DNA of 64,000 nt. Origin: Owenia fusiformis. Lineage: Eukaryota > Annelida > Polychaeta > Sabellida > Oweniidae. Under the pieces are notes generated by a model. The model was not told the DNA's origin, did no database searches, and saw only the letters and a list, made by a program, of their open reading frames with translations. Every line of letters begins with the position of its first letter. Within the stretch, counting starts at the first letter, position 1. Both the position numbers and the translations under genes were made by a program. Location of the stretch: contig CAIIXF020000458.1 of NCBI GenBank assembly GCA_903813345.2, positions 1 to 64,000 on the forward strand, in the 5' to 3' direction. Shown one piece after another: positions 25,044 through 36,008 of the stretch.

Positions 25044-25397
25044 ATTCAAAGGGGTTCGAGTTGCCAAACTTATGATGGGAAGTGTTATCATTCATAAACA
25101 TAAACCATAACTACATGAACAACATTAGGAAAGAATGGCACCTGAAATACAATTTTGAAAATGTTGTTAGTACACATACATTTATTTCCTATTGCTGACC
25201 ACACATACCCTAAACAGTTTTATGGGGTATGGCAATGATAAGCTGTAAAAAATATAAAATGGTAGATAATGAAAATGTTAAGCATATTATGATGTCACAT
25301 ATAGTGTTTAGATTTACTTTGAATAACAAATTCTGCTATAATGATACACATTTTCTATTTGACCCTAGCAACAAGTTCCACAACTGAAGTGTAAGGT

Positions 25398-26154
25398 GAG
25401 CGGAGGGTGCGGAGCTAACGGTCATTTTTGAATTTAAATTTGGGATATTTCTGAAACTAAGCCGTTTTGGGACTTCAAATATACCAAGATATGTGTATTT
25501 GACACCAAATATCAATACAATTGTGAAAATAGTAGCGCAATTCATTCTATAGCGACGCAGTGTGCCTTAAACCTTTCCCAGACCTATATATTTTGAAATT
25601 ATCCTTTTAATACTGAGTCCTCAGCATTCATAACAAATGGTGTTCAAGGTACACTATCTATACAAATTATTTTTGCATCTTGGAAGTCAGGCAGTTTCTG
25701 TGTGATTTTATAAAAATTCGGAATGTTTTTCAGATATGAGCCCCCTCTAAATATTGGGTGCGGAGGAGCTCCATAAACGTACCTCCGCACCCAATATTTA
25801 GAGGGGGCTCATATCTGAAGAACAACATTTCCGAATTTTTATAAAATCACACAGATACTGCCTGGCTTCCAAGATGCAAAAATAATTTGCATGGGTAGTG
25901 TATCTTGAACACCATTTTTTATGAATGCTGGGGACGCAGTATTAAAAGGATAGTCTCAAAATATATAGGTCTGGGAAATGTTTAAGGCATACTGCGTCGC
26001 TATTAAATGAATTGCACTACTATTTTCACAATTTTATTGATATTTGGTGTCAAATACACATATCTTGGTATATTTGAAGTCCCAAAACGGCTTAGTTTCA
26101 GAAATATCCCAATTTTAAATTCAAAAATGACCGTTAGCTCCGCACCCTCCGCTC
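25398..26154. repeat. 757-bp near-perfect palindrome
   Basis: The left arm (25398-25766) is almost the exact reverse complement of the right arm (25782-26154), with about 15 bp between. The outer edge reads GAGCGGAGGGTGCGG and its complement CCGCACCCTCCGCTC. The arms differ at a few per cent of positions by eye. The mirrored small frames at 25336-25545 (-) and 26007-26198 (+) are reflections of each other and not convincing genes. A transcript through it would fold into a hairpin of about 370 base pairs. Confidence 0.92.
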
Positions 26155-26237
26155 ATTTGCGCCGCACCCAATATTTCCCACAGGCTCTGTCTGCATAGGG
26201 TGGTGGATCTCCTAGTGTTTCTATTCAAAATAGCACG

Positions 26238-26556
26238 CTCCGTCACAGCGGACAAATTTTTCGATACCAGCCGCAAAGGCTCATGCAATGGATATATCAT
26301 TTGCGGGTAACTTTAACTTTTGTTTGAAGTCCAACAACGCTAAGAGTAAAAGCTATTGAAAACGGCGCTGGGGTATCATACTCCAAAATGTACCATTTCT
26401 TTTTAATGGTACAATATACAGATATAGTGACACGATAATATTTACATATGTTTTCAGCATAACTCTGAAGGTATTAATGATATCTTGATGTATTGGGTAT
26501 TTTTAATATTTTTTTATAAAAAATAATGTTTACATTTTTTGTCAGCTGTGACGGAG
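26238..26556. mobile_element. Possible small MITE with CTCCGTCACAGC ends
   Basis: The left end CTCCGTCACAGCGGACAAA and the complement of the right end CTCCGTCACAGCTGACAAA are inverted repeats about 320 bp apart. No protein is encoded, and no target duplication could be settled. Confidence 0.55.
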
Positions 26557-26789
26557 TAGTTTTAACTGTGAACTACGTTAAGGATTTAAGATTCAAATTA
26601 TACCTTTTAAAAGTACCCTTAGAAGAGAGAACGTCACAAATTACTTTCCTAAATTATGACAAGTAGCCTCTGGGAGATCTGGGGTAATGTAAATCTGAGA
26701 TATAAAAACGACCACTCTTAGCATTTTTCGGAGGTTTGTACTGAAATCAACATGAATCAACATGGTGTAAACTCAACATAATATTTCTC

Positions 26790-26945
26790 ATACGTTTTCG
26801 CCAAGACGTCTTGGATTGTCACGTGTAGTGTAAATAGGGCTAATATGAATTTATTCGAAATAGCGAACAGGGCCTGCATTCCGACAGATGTATAACATTT
26901 TACCACATAATATTACTGTATATAAGTTACCATAAAAAATGGCCA
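26790..26945. repeat. Dispersed repeat matching the LINE insertion site
   Basis: This segment matches 18300-18360 joined to 20830-20935 (shared words GTCACGTGTAGTGTAAATAG and ATAATATTACTGTATATAAG). It is therefore a copy of the host sequence without the LINE. Confidence 0.8.
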
Positions 26946-27089
26946 TGTCAGGTGATGGATCCACAGTAGGCACAACGAAAGGCAAATACCCTATACTGAA
27001 GTAAAGTTGACTATCATTTTCATGAGTTACCATGCATAACTTGGATTACAGTACAAACTGAGAAAAGAAGCTTAAAGAGTGGTCGTATT

Positions 27090-27662
27090 ATATTGTAGTC
27101 TTACCCAATGTTATCAAAGTGTGATCTGTGGAACTTTTTTTAATTTCAAAAAGTGGAGTGGTTTTTGAAGGATATTTTGTTTGAAAAATCGTAAAATCAT
27201 TTAAACTAACTTTTGGAGGTCACATAGCAACCAATGGTACAATAATATCTAAAACATAATATATATTCTTCCTTTTAACCTTGTTAGACAATCAACATTT
27301 GTTTATTTTTGAAGTTAAGCATATTTAGAAAAGATTGACATAGAACAAAAATTTCAACTTTTTTCAAAACGTTTTTGCCACCTGGGTGAGTAATAATGAC
27401 ATCACTTAGGTTGGAAAATATTTTTGACATGCTAAAACATTGAAGTGGCATATTAAATATGGTATTTTATTATTGAAATAGTGTGTCCTTTGTTCGATCT
27501 TTGCATAAGATAATCTATTTTGAAATGTATCCAGGAATATTTGATGATTAAATATTATCAACTTTTTTTGAAAAATGGCGGGAAATTTGAATATTTGAGA
27601 AATGAAAAGCTGACAACTTTTTCAAAAATCTCTAAGATAACGTTTAAAGTCATGACAAATAG
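27090..27662 (-). repeat. Dispersed repeat interrupted by a TIR element (left part)
   Basis: Matches the complement of 9240-9640. The match resumes after the insertion at 29252-29310 (complement of about 9190-9235). No gene is present. Confidence 0.65.
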
Positions 27663-29251
27663 TAATGCCTAGGTCACATAGCCGCCGGGCGCCGGCCGAT
27701 GAGTAGTCATCGGCCGATTTCTAAATCGACCGGGCGCCGGTGACTTTTCACCGATGTCTTGATCTAATCGTGAGTATGGTCACATTAGTACAGGCATCGT
27801 ACGGCGCCCGCAATCAATTGAATCTGAAAGACATCGCACGGGTATCGCAAGGCTATCTGCCGATGCCCGTACGGCACCCGCCAGGACATCGGTCGATCTA
27901 CAGGCCTCTAGATTTATACTTAATTTTGTATGACCCAGTATGACTGTTCCACATGGCGTGAATGCAAGATTTGAAAACGAAATACTTCGATAGACAGGAC
28001 TTCCAGGATAATAATTTTTTCATGCAATAAAAATCAGAAAAAGAAGATCCTCTTTTGAGTAAATAGGTTCAATATTTAGAAAAAAATGCTGACATGGGGT
28101 CCCTATTCATAATTTTTCAAATTGTTTGATTGATGTTTTTACTATCATGGGTACTTCAATTGAAAGAAAACATATTGTTTTAATAAAAACACTGTATTTA
28201 TGCCCAGAAAGTAGGTGAAAGATATGACCGTGCACCCTGACCTTAATTCATTTTTAGATCTTTCATATAAAAAAAATAATGTCTAACTGTCCATCCGATG
28301 CTATTAGCAAAATTCCATATTTCTGCATCTTTCTTTTGTCTGTTCTCGTAAAGAGAATTTGTTTGGTCATAAAAGAACTTGGCAATTTTTTCTTCTATTT
28401 CATGTGCAATACCCTCTTCCCTAGACACATCTAAATCTTCATCATCCACCAGCTCACTAGCATTGTTATTGTCTTTTTCCACCTGTCTTCCCAAGGCCTT
28501 CCTTATATATGGCCCATTGGCCTTATCCCCTCTATCCTTAGCCTTTGGCATATTAACTGTAATTGAGACAGTGAACTTTCGTATTAAAATTGTGACCCTT
28601 GAAAATACTGTACTCACAAAAACATTCAGAAGATTTTTTAAATAAATGATTTGTAATGGTATACTATAGTATGCATAAGTGAATATACGCATAAAAATGT
28701 ATCACTCTATTCAATGTGTATGACATACACGATTAATGTCAATATAAGAACGACTAGATCAACCCACCCACCCAGCCATTCAAATGTGTGTCATTGTTTT
28801 ACAGTAAGCCTAATCGTTCCATTTATGTTTTATAAAAATCACTGACAGTGTGCAGTAATAAAAATTCCTTACCTCATTATTTTTAAAACCTCTATATCAC
28901 TTTATAAGTAATCATTATTAAGATTTATCAAACAAATCAGCACGCAAAATCCCAAGATGACCGTGCGATGCCACCGGGCGCCGTAAGATAATCGTACGAT
29001 GACCGGAAGGGACACGGCCGGGTAGGTAGGTACCGATGAGTTTGGTTGAGAAAAAATCGCCAAGACATCGGCAACTTTTATCTCCGCGATAAAACTCTGC
29101 CGGCGCCCGTACGATGTCTAAAAATCGGCCGATGAGTGGCGATCATCGCCCGGCGCCCATACGATGCCCGGGCTCGCCGGCCGATTTTGAACAAAATACT
29201 CATCGGCCGGGCGCCGTAGTAAAAATCGGAGCCTATGTGACCAAGGCATTA
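27663..29251 (-). mobile_element. TIR DNA element with MADF-like ORF; TA at both ends
   Basis: The ends are TAATGCCTAGGTCACATAG and its near-complement CTATGTGACCAAGGCATTA. Compared with the uninterrupted copy near 9235, the insertion is flanked by TA. Both subterminal regions (27670-27910 and 28970-29230) are GC-rich islands dense in GGCGCC, CGTACG and CGGCCGAT words, in contrast to the AT-rich middle. The middle carries a short ORF with a MADF/Myb-SANT-like domain on the minus strand, but no transposase catalytic domain. The superfamily is open. Confidence 0.75.
28243..28551 (-). CDS. Small MADF/Myb-SANT-like protein of a transposon
   Basis: I chose the start at 28551 (MPKAKDRG) because the sequence upstream in the same frame looks non-coding; the longer frame starts at 28692. 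The product would be 102 aa. Residues 1-50 are charged. From about residue 53 the pattern EIEEKIAKFFYDQ, YENRQKKDAEIW and NFANSIGWT resembles the first half of a MADF or Myb/SANT-like DNA-binding domain, as found in second proteins of PIF/Harbinger-type elements and in related host factors. It then runs into an unrelated tail and stops, so it is either a truncated protein or a first exon whose next exon I cannot find. The location between element termini supports a transposon DNA-binding protein, by inference. Confidence 0.5.
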   Translation of the reverse strand: MPKAKDRGDKANGPYIRKALGRQVEKDNNNASELVDDEDLDVSREEGIAHEIEEKIAKFFYDQTNSLYENRQKKDAEIWNFANSIGWTVRHYFFYMKDLKMN

Positions 29252-29349
29252 ATGAATGATAAAAAATATTTTCAAACTTAACACGGGGACTTTAAAGATA
29301 TACTTTTAAAAAATTAGCAATATTTGAAACGTATACCTTTTGGTCTTGG

Positions 29350-29495
29350 TAATGCCTGGGTCACATTTGCTCCGATTCATCGGCCTGCGCCCGGCCGATT
29401 GAGTATTTTGTTCAAAATTGTATTCAGTTTTGAATATAATACTCAATCGGCCGGGCGCCGTAGTGAAAATCGGAGCAAATGTGACCAAGGCATTA
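29350..29495. mobile_element. 146-bp MITE of the same family
   Basis: The termini TAATGCCTGGGTCACAT and the complement match the ends of the 27663-29251 element. Almost the entire 146 bp can fold on itself, with CGGCCGATTGAGTATTTTG on one side and its complement on the other. The inner sequence resembles the right end of the larger element, so it looks like a foldback derivative. It lies only about 100 bp from its larger relative. Confidence 0.85.
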
Positions 29496-30169
29496 GTAGT
29501 GTTGTCAACGAAAAAGAACACATTACATATCGATGATATCAACAGGTCATAGGTCGCAGGCTCCAAAGTACAACAACAGATGTTTAATATCAATTATCGT
29601 AAATAGGCCCATTTTAGCTGGTCAGGTAGACCTCCACTCTTCAATTTATAGCAAAAAGATTGACTTTTGCAGGCTCGGAACGGCGTGCCTCTATAAATAG
29701 ATCTTACCTTTAAACATTTACTTAATTTATTTAATTTTGCAGATTTGTTCAATTTTCTAGCAGAAATCGGCTGCTCCCCCCCCCCTCCACCTTACTTTTT
29801 TTCAAGACGTATGATTATGTTCAGAGTTATTTTTATTTAAGTGGCGTTTTTATGACACAACCTATGAGATAAGCCTATATTGTATTGTTCATACCCTATA
29901 TTAGTCATCATGGTGGTGCCAGAGTGATCGTTATCGTAATCCCTCATACCTATAAACAGCCTATAAAAGTTGAATAGTTTATGCAAACCAATATTAAAGT
30001 CATTGCCCGGACATATTTATAAACAGACAGACGGAGGACGTTACTTCATACCTATCGAACTTTATTCGTTGTAATTATAAATAAGTATATATTTATAGTT
30101 ATAAATGACCTTCAATGACAAAGAAAGTGCTCAAATTGCATTAAAGGTACTCCAAAAATACCTTTTTAG
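29496..30169. other. No gene seen
   Basis: AT-rich sequence with a short C-run (about 29776-29788). I see no coding region or RNA gene. Confidence 0.5.
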
Positions 30170-32465
30170 AAAAATTACACTGCATTGACACCTCGTCGCG
30201 TGAGAATAACTTTGTACTAACTGCCATTTTCAAAAAAATTGAGATAGACATGGAATTTTACTATTTGAAACACAGTCTTTCATCTCAGATACATGCCCCA
30301 TCTCAATTCCCTCTCATTAAGCTAGAATTCAGTGTGAAATTGTACCATCTCCAGACAAACAGCTTATTTCTAATTTCAAATTGTCATATCTGATATCAAC
30401 TGTTTCAACCAATCAACTCTCTAAGAATTGGTCATGTGACTTGCAAAACTTGGAGTTATAACAATCTTATATTAAAACGAAGTATGCCAATATGCACGTT
30501 ATTGTATCTAGAATGAAATAATGTTTTGTAACACAATACCATGCCAGTTTGCATGCCTGGCCTTTCATGTTTTAGTTTTAGAACTATTACAAGTAGATCA
30601 AAAAAATAAAATGATACAGTATGTGTAATCCCATGCATATTCAAATTATATGCCCTCAATTACTCTTTGTATTATGGAATATGGATGCTCATTGGATTAT
30701 TCATGGCCACATGATATGAAATAGAATTACTAATTTCCTAGAAAACCTAAATCCTTGCTACCAGGGAAGATGAAAAGTACAAATGACCAGTTAATTAGAT
30801 CATGTGAGCAGTCAAAAGTACCCTTTATCTTCCCTGCTACCAGGTCTTATAGGGGTTTGAATGGCCAAATGCAATAGAAATGCATATTGAAGCTGTCATC
30901 ATTAAATGTTGAAAATGAAAGACTACTTATTTGTTTCTTCAAATAGAGTACATAATAATAGGTTATATACTAGATATAGTAATCAAAACAAATAGTAACT
31001 GTCATATTTTGCACTACATTGCTCAAAGGCAATCACTGTCTGTATACTATTGAAATCTCTTTCAAAATGATGTTTTATAGTTTGTGGAAAAAAGCTAAAT
31101 CTATTTAAACTAGGTTTAACTTTTACTGACCATACACTATATCAATAAGGAGTTATCTTTATCAGTTTATGTTAGTATAGTCCCTTAAAACACTTATTTT
31201 ATTTTCTCTTCATCTATGATTTACTTTGCACTTTTCACTGAACATCTGGGATCTTTTTAGTTATTTTATTACTAGTATGTTTTTCAGATTTGTCCTTTCT
31301 TTTGCATTTTTGGGATCATTGTTTTTAGATCATCTACATTTTATTTTGGAAAAGTAACAAATTGGTTCAATTTCTTTACAAAGAGCCACTCTTAGTCTCC
31401 ACTTCTACAATTGCTTCAATTCCCAATTGTACTCCAAAGAGTAGCAAACAACAGAAAATGCATGAATAATGATAGCTGCATCCCAATGAACAAAATGTGA
31501 TTACCTAAATCGAGGTTTCATCACTTTCATTAATCTAAAATGAATTAGAAATTATTTTTCTATTTTCAAATTTCTTCCATGTGCATGTAATAAAAATTGG
31601 TTATGTCGTAGGCCCTAAGGATCTGAAACCTGCTGGTCAAAATGGAATTACGGACCAGTTGCAATGTTATTCTCCTATACCCATTACCCAGTGAAAAAAT
31701 CAACTGGTCTGTATCAAAAATAACCTGATAATGACCAGCGGACCGGCCCTTAGGGGCAACATTGTAATGTGCTGGGAGGTTTAGGCTACAGGGTTTATAC
31801 CGAGGGAAATATGTGGAGGACTGTATTGGCATCATTGGTTTCAATGCATTGTACTTCTGCCTTAGTATCAAAGGCAATAAATTCTTTCTGAAGGGTGTCC
31901 TGAGATTCCAAAATTAAGAAATAATTGTACTTATTTGAGAAATTGATTTTTAAAGTTTTATAAATTGAATTTTCTTTATTTTATTAAATAATATTCTTTG
32001 GTTTTTGAAGATTTTTTTACAAAGCAAAACATTATTTTTCATTCTAGATACAATAACATGCATATTGGCATACTTTGTTTTAATATAAGATTGTTATAAC
32101 TCCAAGTTTAGCAAGTCACATGACCAATTCTTAGAGAGTTGATTGGTTGAAACAGTTGATATCAGATATGACAATTTGAAATTAGAAATAAGCTGTTATT
32201 CCGGTGGGAAATTGTATCAACTCCATTTCCATAGTTTTAAAAAAGGATCTTGTAAATTGTTTCAAGGTATGATATTTCATATAAGATATCTCTAGGGTGA
32301 GACCAGGTGACATACAAAAAATCAAGTTTCACATAGCAATACTAAGTAAGATACAGACCTCTAAACTTTCAAACCTTGATTTCTCAGTTCCGTAAAAATG
32401 TGAGATAGTACAAAGTTATTCTCATGCGACGACCTATATTCTCCATGAAATATATGTAATTTTTT
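30170..32465. mobile_element. Element with ~350-bp diverged inverted ends
   Basis: The left arm (about 30170-30530) is the reverse complement of the right arm (about 32030-32465). Shared words include GAATAACTTTGTACTA, GATATCAACTGTTTCAACCA and GAATTGGTCATGTGACTTGC on the left and the complements on the right. The interior (30530-32030) contains a small hairpin (about 30757-30843) and no recognisable transposase. The 103-codon frame at 31566-31877 has no domain that I recognise. Target duplications are not visible. Confidence 0.7.
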
Positions 32466-32523
32466 ATTTCATCATGAGCTCACTTAGACATAGATATATG
32501 TATTTTAAACTTATTTCCGACTT

Positions 32524-33145
32524 GTTAGGATTTACTTCTTGCGAAAGCTATTTGGATTTTGATATAATAGCTTTCCCACGGAGCATTTGGACAGCTCAAT
32601 GATCGTGACCTTTGAAATCGAATTAAGTCGATCCGCGGCTTACTTTTGGTCTCTCGAACTGTGTCTTACATCAGTATCATCAATCCGTGTAAGTATTGGA
32701 GCGCTGGAGTACTTCTTTTTCGATCAAGACTTGTAATTGTTAGTCGAGTGAATCGTTTTACTGCCAAATTCCAATATGGCGGTTTCTGCTCGGACATTTT
32801 CGTAAATCTCCGGAGGTTGTCCGAACCTAACTAATTCTCAAAATTCATTTCGTTCGTTGCGTATCTCGCACCTAGCAAACCGCCATATTGGAAATAGGTC
32901 TGTAAAACTTTAACTCGATGAACAATTTACAAGTCTTGATCGAAAAAGAAGTACTCCAGCGCTCCAATACTTACACGGATTGATGATACTGATGTAAGAC
33001 ACAGTAAGAGACCAAAAGTAAGCCGCGGATCGACTTAATTCAATTTCAAAGGTCACTATTGATCAGCTGTTCACTTCTCCGTTTGAGAGCCATAAGTTTC
33101 AAAATCTAACATGGCTCTCGAAGTGAGTAAGTTAGGATCATTTGA
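32524..33145. mobile_element. Foldback element, family member 1
   Basis: The left arm (32524-32790) pairs with the right arm (32876-33145). The inner parts (for example GGAGCGCTGGAGTACTTC and its complement) are nearly perfect and the outer parts more diverged. The loop is bordered by AATATGGCGG on the left and CCGCCATATTGG on the right. The outer ends resemble those of the element at 35447-36008 (words near AAGCTATTTGGATTTTGA), so the two form one family. It encodes no protein. Confidence 0.85.
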
Positions 33146-33199
33146 AATGGCCATTACTAGACTGGAGTGGGCTAAGCTAATCTCAAAATATCTATTATT

Positions 33200-34640
33200 A
33201 GACTCCAGATGAAATCTGGAGTCTATTGTTTTTGCCTCTTTTCTTATTCTTATTCTTATACTGATCAAGTTTTCTCAACAACTATGAGGTATCCAGTAAG
33301 TACCATAATACAGTTGATTTAGGTTCAGTATCTAGTTGGTGGGAAATTGGGTCAAATTTTTATCTAGGTCAAAGGTCAAGAACTAGGTCAAATCCAGTAC
33401 TTTGTCACTTTTTTCGATTTTCTCGGTCGTCCTTCAATATTTTTGATCCGGGTTTTTTTCATTGTGTTCCTCATAAAAAAGTAGAAAGTCTAGGGTCGAT
33501 TTATTTTTGTGTCAAACCGATTTCGAGATATCAGTGTCCGAAAACGAGGTCCAAAAAAAAGTTCTCCAAATCCAATGTCCAGGATATCAGTCTTATAGGA
33601 AATTTCCTCAGGATTCCGAATCTGGAAACCAAATTTCGATCTGACTTCCGGTTCAGAAGTTATGGCGTTTTGAAAATTCAAAAATCGCTAAATTTGGTGC
33701 CCCATGTTAATTCAATGGGAAAAAATATTTTTTTGAAGTGTAAAATACGAGATATAGACTAAGCACAGCTAAACATAATGGAAGCCCATAAAAGAAAGGG
33801 ACCTCAAAACCTTCTTTTCATAAAAATTTGGACACCAAAATGCCTAGGTCAAAATCTAGGTCAAATTCAAAGTTTTTCCTTATTTTTGCGATTCTGACAC
33901 TACAGATTAATTATATTCTTCGAAATTTTGTATACATGTAGCCAAGAGTGTGCTAATAGTGTTAGCCTTTTGCCGTCAGAAAGTCTTGTGACCCACTTTT
34001 GAGATATGGTGTCCGAAAAGTAGGTCAAAATAAAAAATTCTCAAAATTTAACGTTTAAGTTATGAATTAAGTATAGAATTTTCTCAGGAATCCGAATCTG
34101 CAAATCAAATTTCGATCCGACTTCCGGTTCGGAAGTAATGACATTTTGAAAGCTCAAAAATCGCTAAATTTGGTGCCCCATGTTATGTCAATGGGAGAAA
34201 AGAATTTTTTGAAGTGTAAAATACGAGATATAGACTAAGTACAGCTTAAAATAATGAAAGCTTATGAAAGAAGGGGACCTCGAAGGCTACTTAACTTCAA
34301 AATTTGGACACCAAAATCCCTAGGTCAAAATCTAGGTCAAATTCATAGTTTTTCCTTATTTTTTCCAATTCTGACACTATGTTTAAATGATTTGCTTCAA
34401 AATTTTGTATACAGGTAGGAAAGAGTGTGTTTATAGTGTTAGCCTTTGCCGTCAGAAAGTATTTCGACCCACTTTTGAGATATGGTGTCCGAAAAGTAGG
34501 TCAAAATAAAAAGTTCTCCAAATTTAACATGTGAGTTATGAATTAAGGGTAGAATTTTCTCAGGAATCCGAGTCTGCAAACCAAATTTCGATCCAACTTC
34601 TGGTTCGAAAGTTATGGCGTTTTGAAAGCTCAATTTCGGA
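33200..34640. repeat. 476-bp tandem repeat, about three copies
   Basis: The phrase TCGCTAAATTTGGTGCCCCA starts at 33685 and 34161, a spacing of 476 bp. The phrase around CTCAGGAATCCGAATCTG occurs near 33609, 34083 and 34559. The phrases CTAGGTCAAA and GATATGGTGTCCGAAAA also recur. Copies are diverged by 10-20% by eye. The small open frames within (such as 33490-33681 and 34439-34711) are the same repeat read in one frame and have no domain. Confidence 0.85.
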
Positions 34641-34705
34641 AAATCGATCTGATGGTATCCTGATAGAAAGTCAAGAGTAGAGAAGTCGAAAATTTTGAAA
34701 AATTT

Positions 34706-34905
34706 ATCCATCCTTCCTATCTGATCTTATCCTATCCTATCCTTCCTATCTATCCTTCCTTCGTATCTTTTCCTTCCTATCCTCTCCTATTATATCCTTT
34801 CTTCCTATTCTGTTCTATCCTATCCTTCTTTCTTATTCTATCCTATCGTTCCTTCCTATTCTATCCTATCCTACCTTCCTATTTTATTCATCCATCTTTT
34901 TCTGG
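34706..34905. repeat. Pyrimidine-rich (TATCC/TTCC)n tract
   Basis: About 200 bp are built almost only of TATCC, TTCC and TATTC units on the plus strand, an imperfect microsatellite at the end of the tandem repeat. Confidence 0.9.
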
Positions 34906-34992
34906 ATGACTCAGCTTATTCTGGATGACTCGGCTAAAAATGGTCTAAATCTGGAGTCTGAAATTGAACTTCGTTCAATTTCCAAAGTCTAG

Positions 34993-35430
34993 TTATTATA
35001 TCACTATCTAGCTAGCGACAGTATGATTGGTCAAAACCGGGTCACATGTCGTGGGATATCTGGCGATATTCAATGGCAATGCTAATCAGATAAGACAACC
35101 GTGAGATATCTAGCGATATCCCACGCTCCCGGGAATTTTCAAAGAATTTGTTTTCGTTCAGTGTAAATAATTTAGTTCAGTGTAAGTCAAAATGGCAGAC
35201 GAACCGAGTAGATTCATAAAAATATCTGAAGACTTAATGACTTAATAATATTAGGGATGTTTAGCTAGACAGTGATATAATAAAACAAATATTTCACTCT
35301 ATTTTCGGTGAATACCTGTAGCACTTTCACAAGGTGATATTCCACTTGCCCTTCGGGCTTCGTGGAATATCACTTGTGAAAGATGTACAGGTATTCACCT
35401 CAATAGAGTGAAATATTTGTTCAATATCCG
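34993..35430. repeat. Two adjoining hairpins (possible MITEs)
   Basis: Stretches near 34993-35017 and 35261-35284 are inverted copies (TTATTATATCACTATCTAGC and complement). Inside them GTGGGATATCTGGCGATAT (35048) pairs with ATATCTAGCGATATCCCAC (35105). Directly after, 35285-35347 (CAAATATTTCACTCTATTTT onwards) pairs with 35360-35423, with a GCCCTTCGGGC loop. No coding capacity is seen. Confidence 0.75.
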
Positions 35431-35446
35431 ATGTGGTATCGTATTA

Positions 35447-36008
35447 CTCCCGTCGAGAGCTACTTAGATTTTGAAAGTATAGCTCTCTATCGCTAGGATC
35501 AACAGCTTAAGAATCCTGACTTCAAAGAAAATTTCAGGGAATTCAGCTGACTCATGTTGCACATTATATACCTGAAAATGTATCCTACATCGCCATCTTT
35601 CATTCAGCTCAACTATAGAACGTCTCACTGCCCTATGTATCGATCAGGACTTCATTTTATTGGTCGTGTCAAAAGTTTTGGCCAGGTATATTCAATATGG
35701 CGGCTTGACGTTTCCCAAGTTGCGCATGCGTCGATAGTATTTCCGTTTAACCGCCATATTGGAAATGGGTATCGAACAAAAAACGATTAGAACTCCTGAT
35801 CGCCATAGAAGCACATCCGCGATCCTACATGCACGGGGAAAGTAGACACATATGAGCCCATATGTAGGCTACAGTTTGAGACAAACAGCAAGCCGTTGAC
35901 TGGCGCTGATCAAATTAAGATGTTACAATTCTTCAGCTGGGAGATCCTCACGATGGAGAGCTATACTTTCAAAATCTACATGGTAGCTCTCGACGTGAGT
36001 AAGTATCG
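35447..36008. mobile_element. Foldback element, family member 2
   Basis: The outer ends TACTTAGATTTTGAAAGTAT and its complement near 35960-35990, together with CGAGAGCTAC (35454) and GTAGCTCTCG (35985), form inverted ends of about 60 bp or more. The interior arms are more diverged than in member 1. As in member 1, the centre carries AATATGGCGG (35693) and CCGCCATATTGG (35751). No protein is encoded. Confidence 0.75.

Larger units (their letters stand above)
22465..25397. mobile_element. Large element or composite with ~540-bp inverted ends
   Basis: The left arm (22465-23010) is, with some divergence, the reverse complement of a right arm lying in two pieces (25044-25397 and 24241-24407). The right arm is split by the 24408-25043 insertion. 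Shared words include GTCAAATAGAAAATGTG, GTGGTCAGCAATAGGAAAT and CCCATCATAAGTTT in the left arm and their complements in the right. Between the arms (23011-24240) no transposase is recognisable. The right end abuts the palindrome at 25398. Confidence 0.75.

Noticed and set aside
24810-25097. Two 93-codon frames on opposite strands
   Set aside because: Both come from palindromic motifs of the MITE and mirror each other.
25336-26198. Mirrored frames starting MNC(A/T)TIFTI
   Set aside because: They are the two arms of the palindrome read outward; differences between the arms do not look like coding constraint.
28243-28692. Using the longer 149-codon frame for the MADF-like protein
   Set aside because: The first 47 codons look like translated AT-rich DNA; the charged MPKAKDRG start at 28551 is more convincing.
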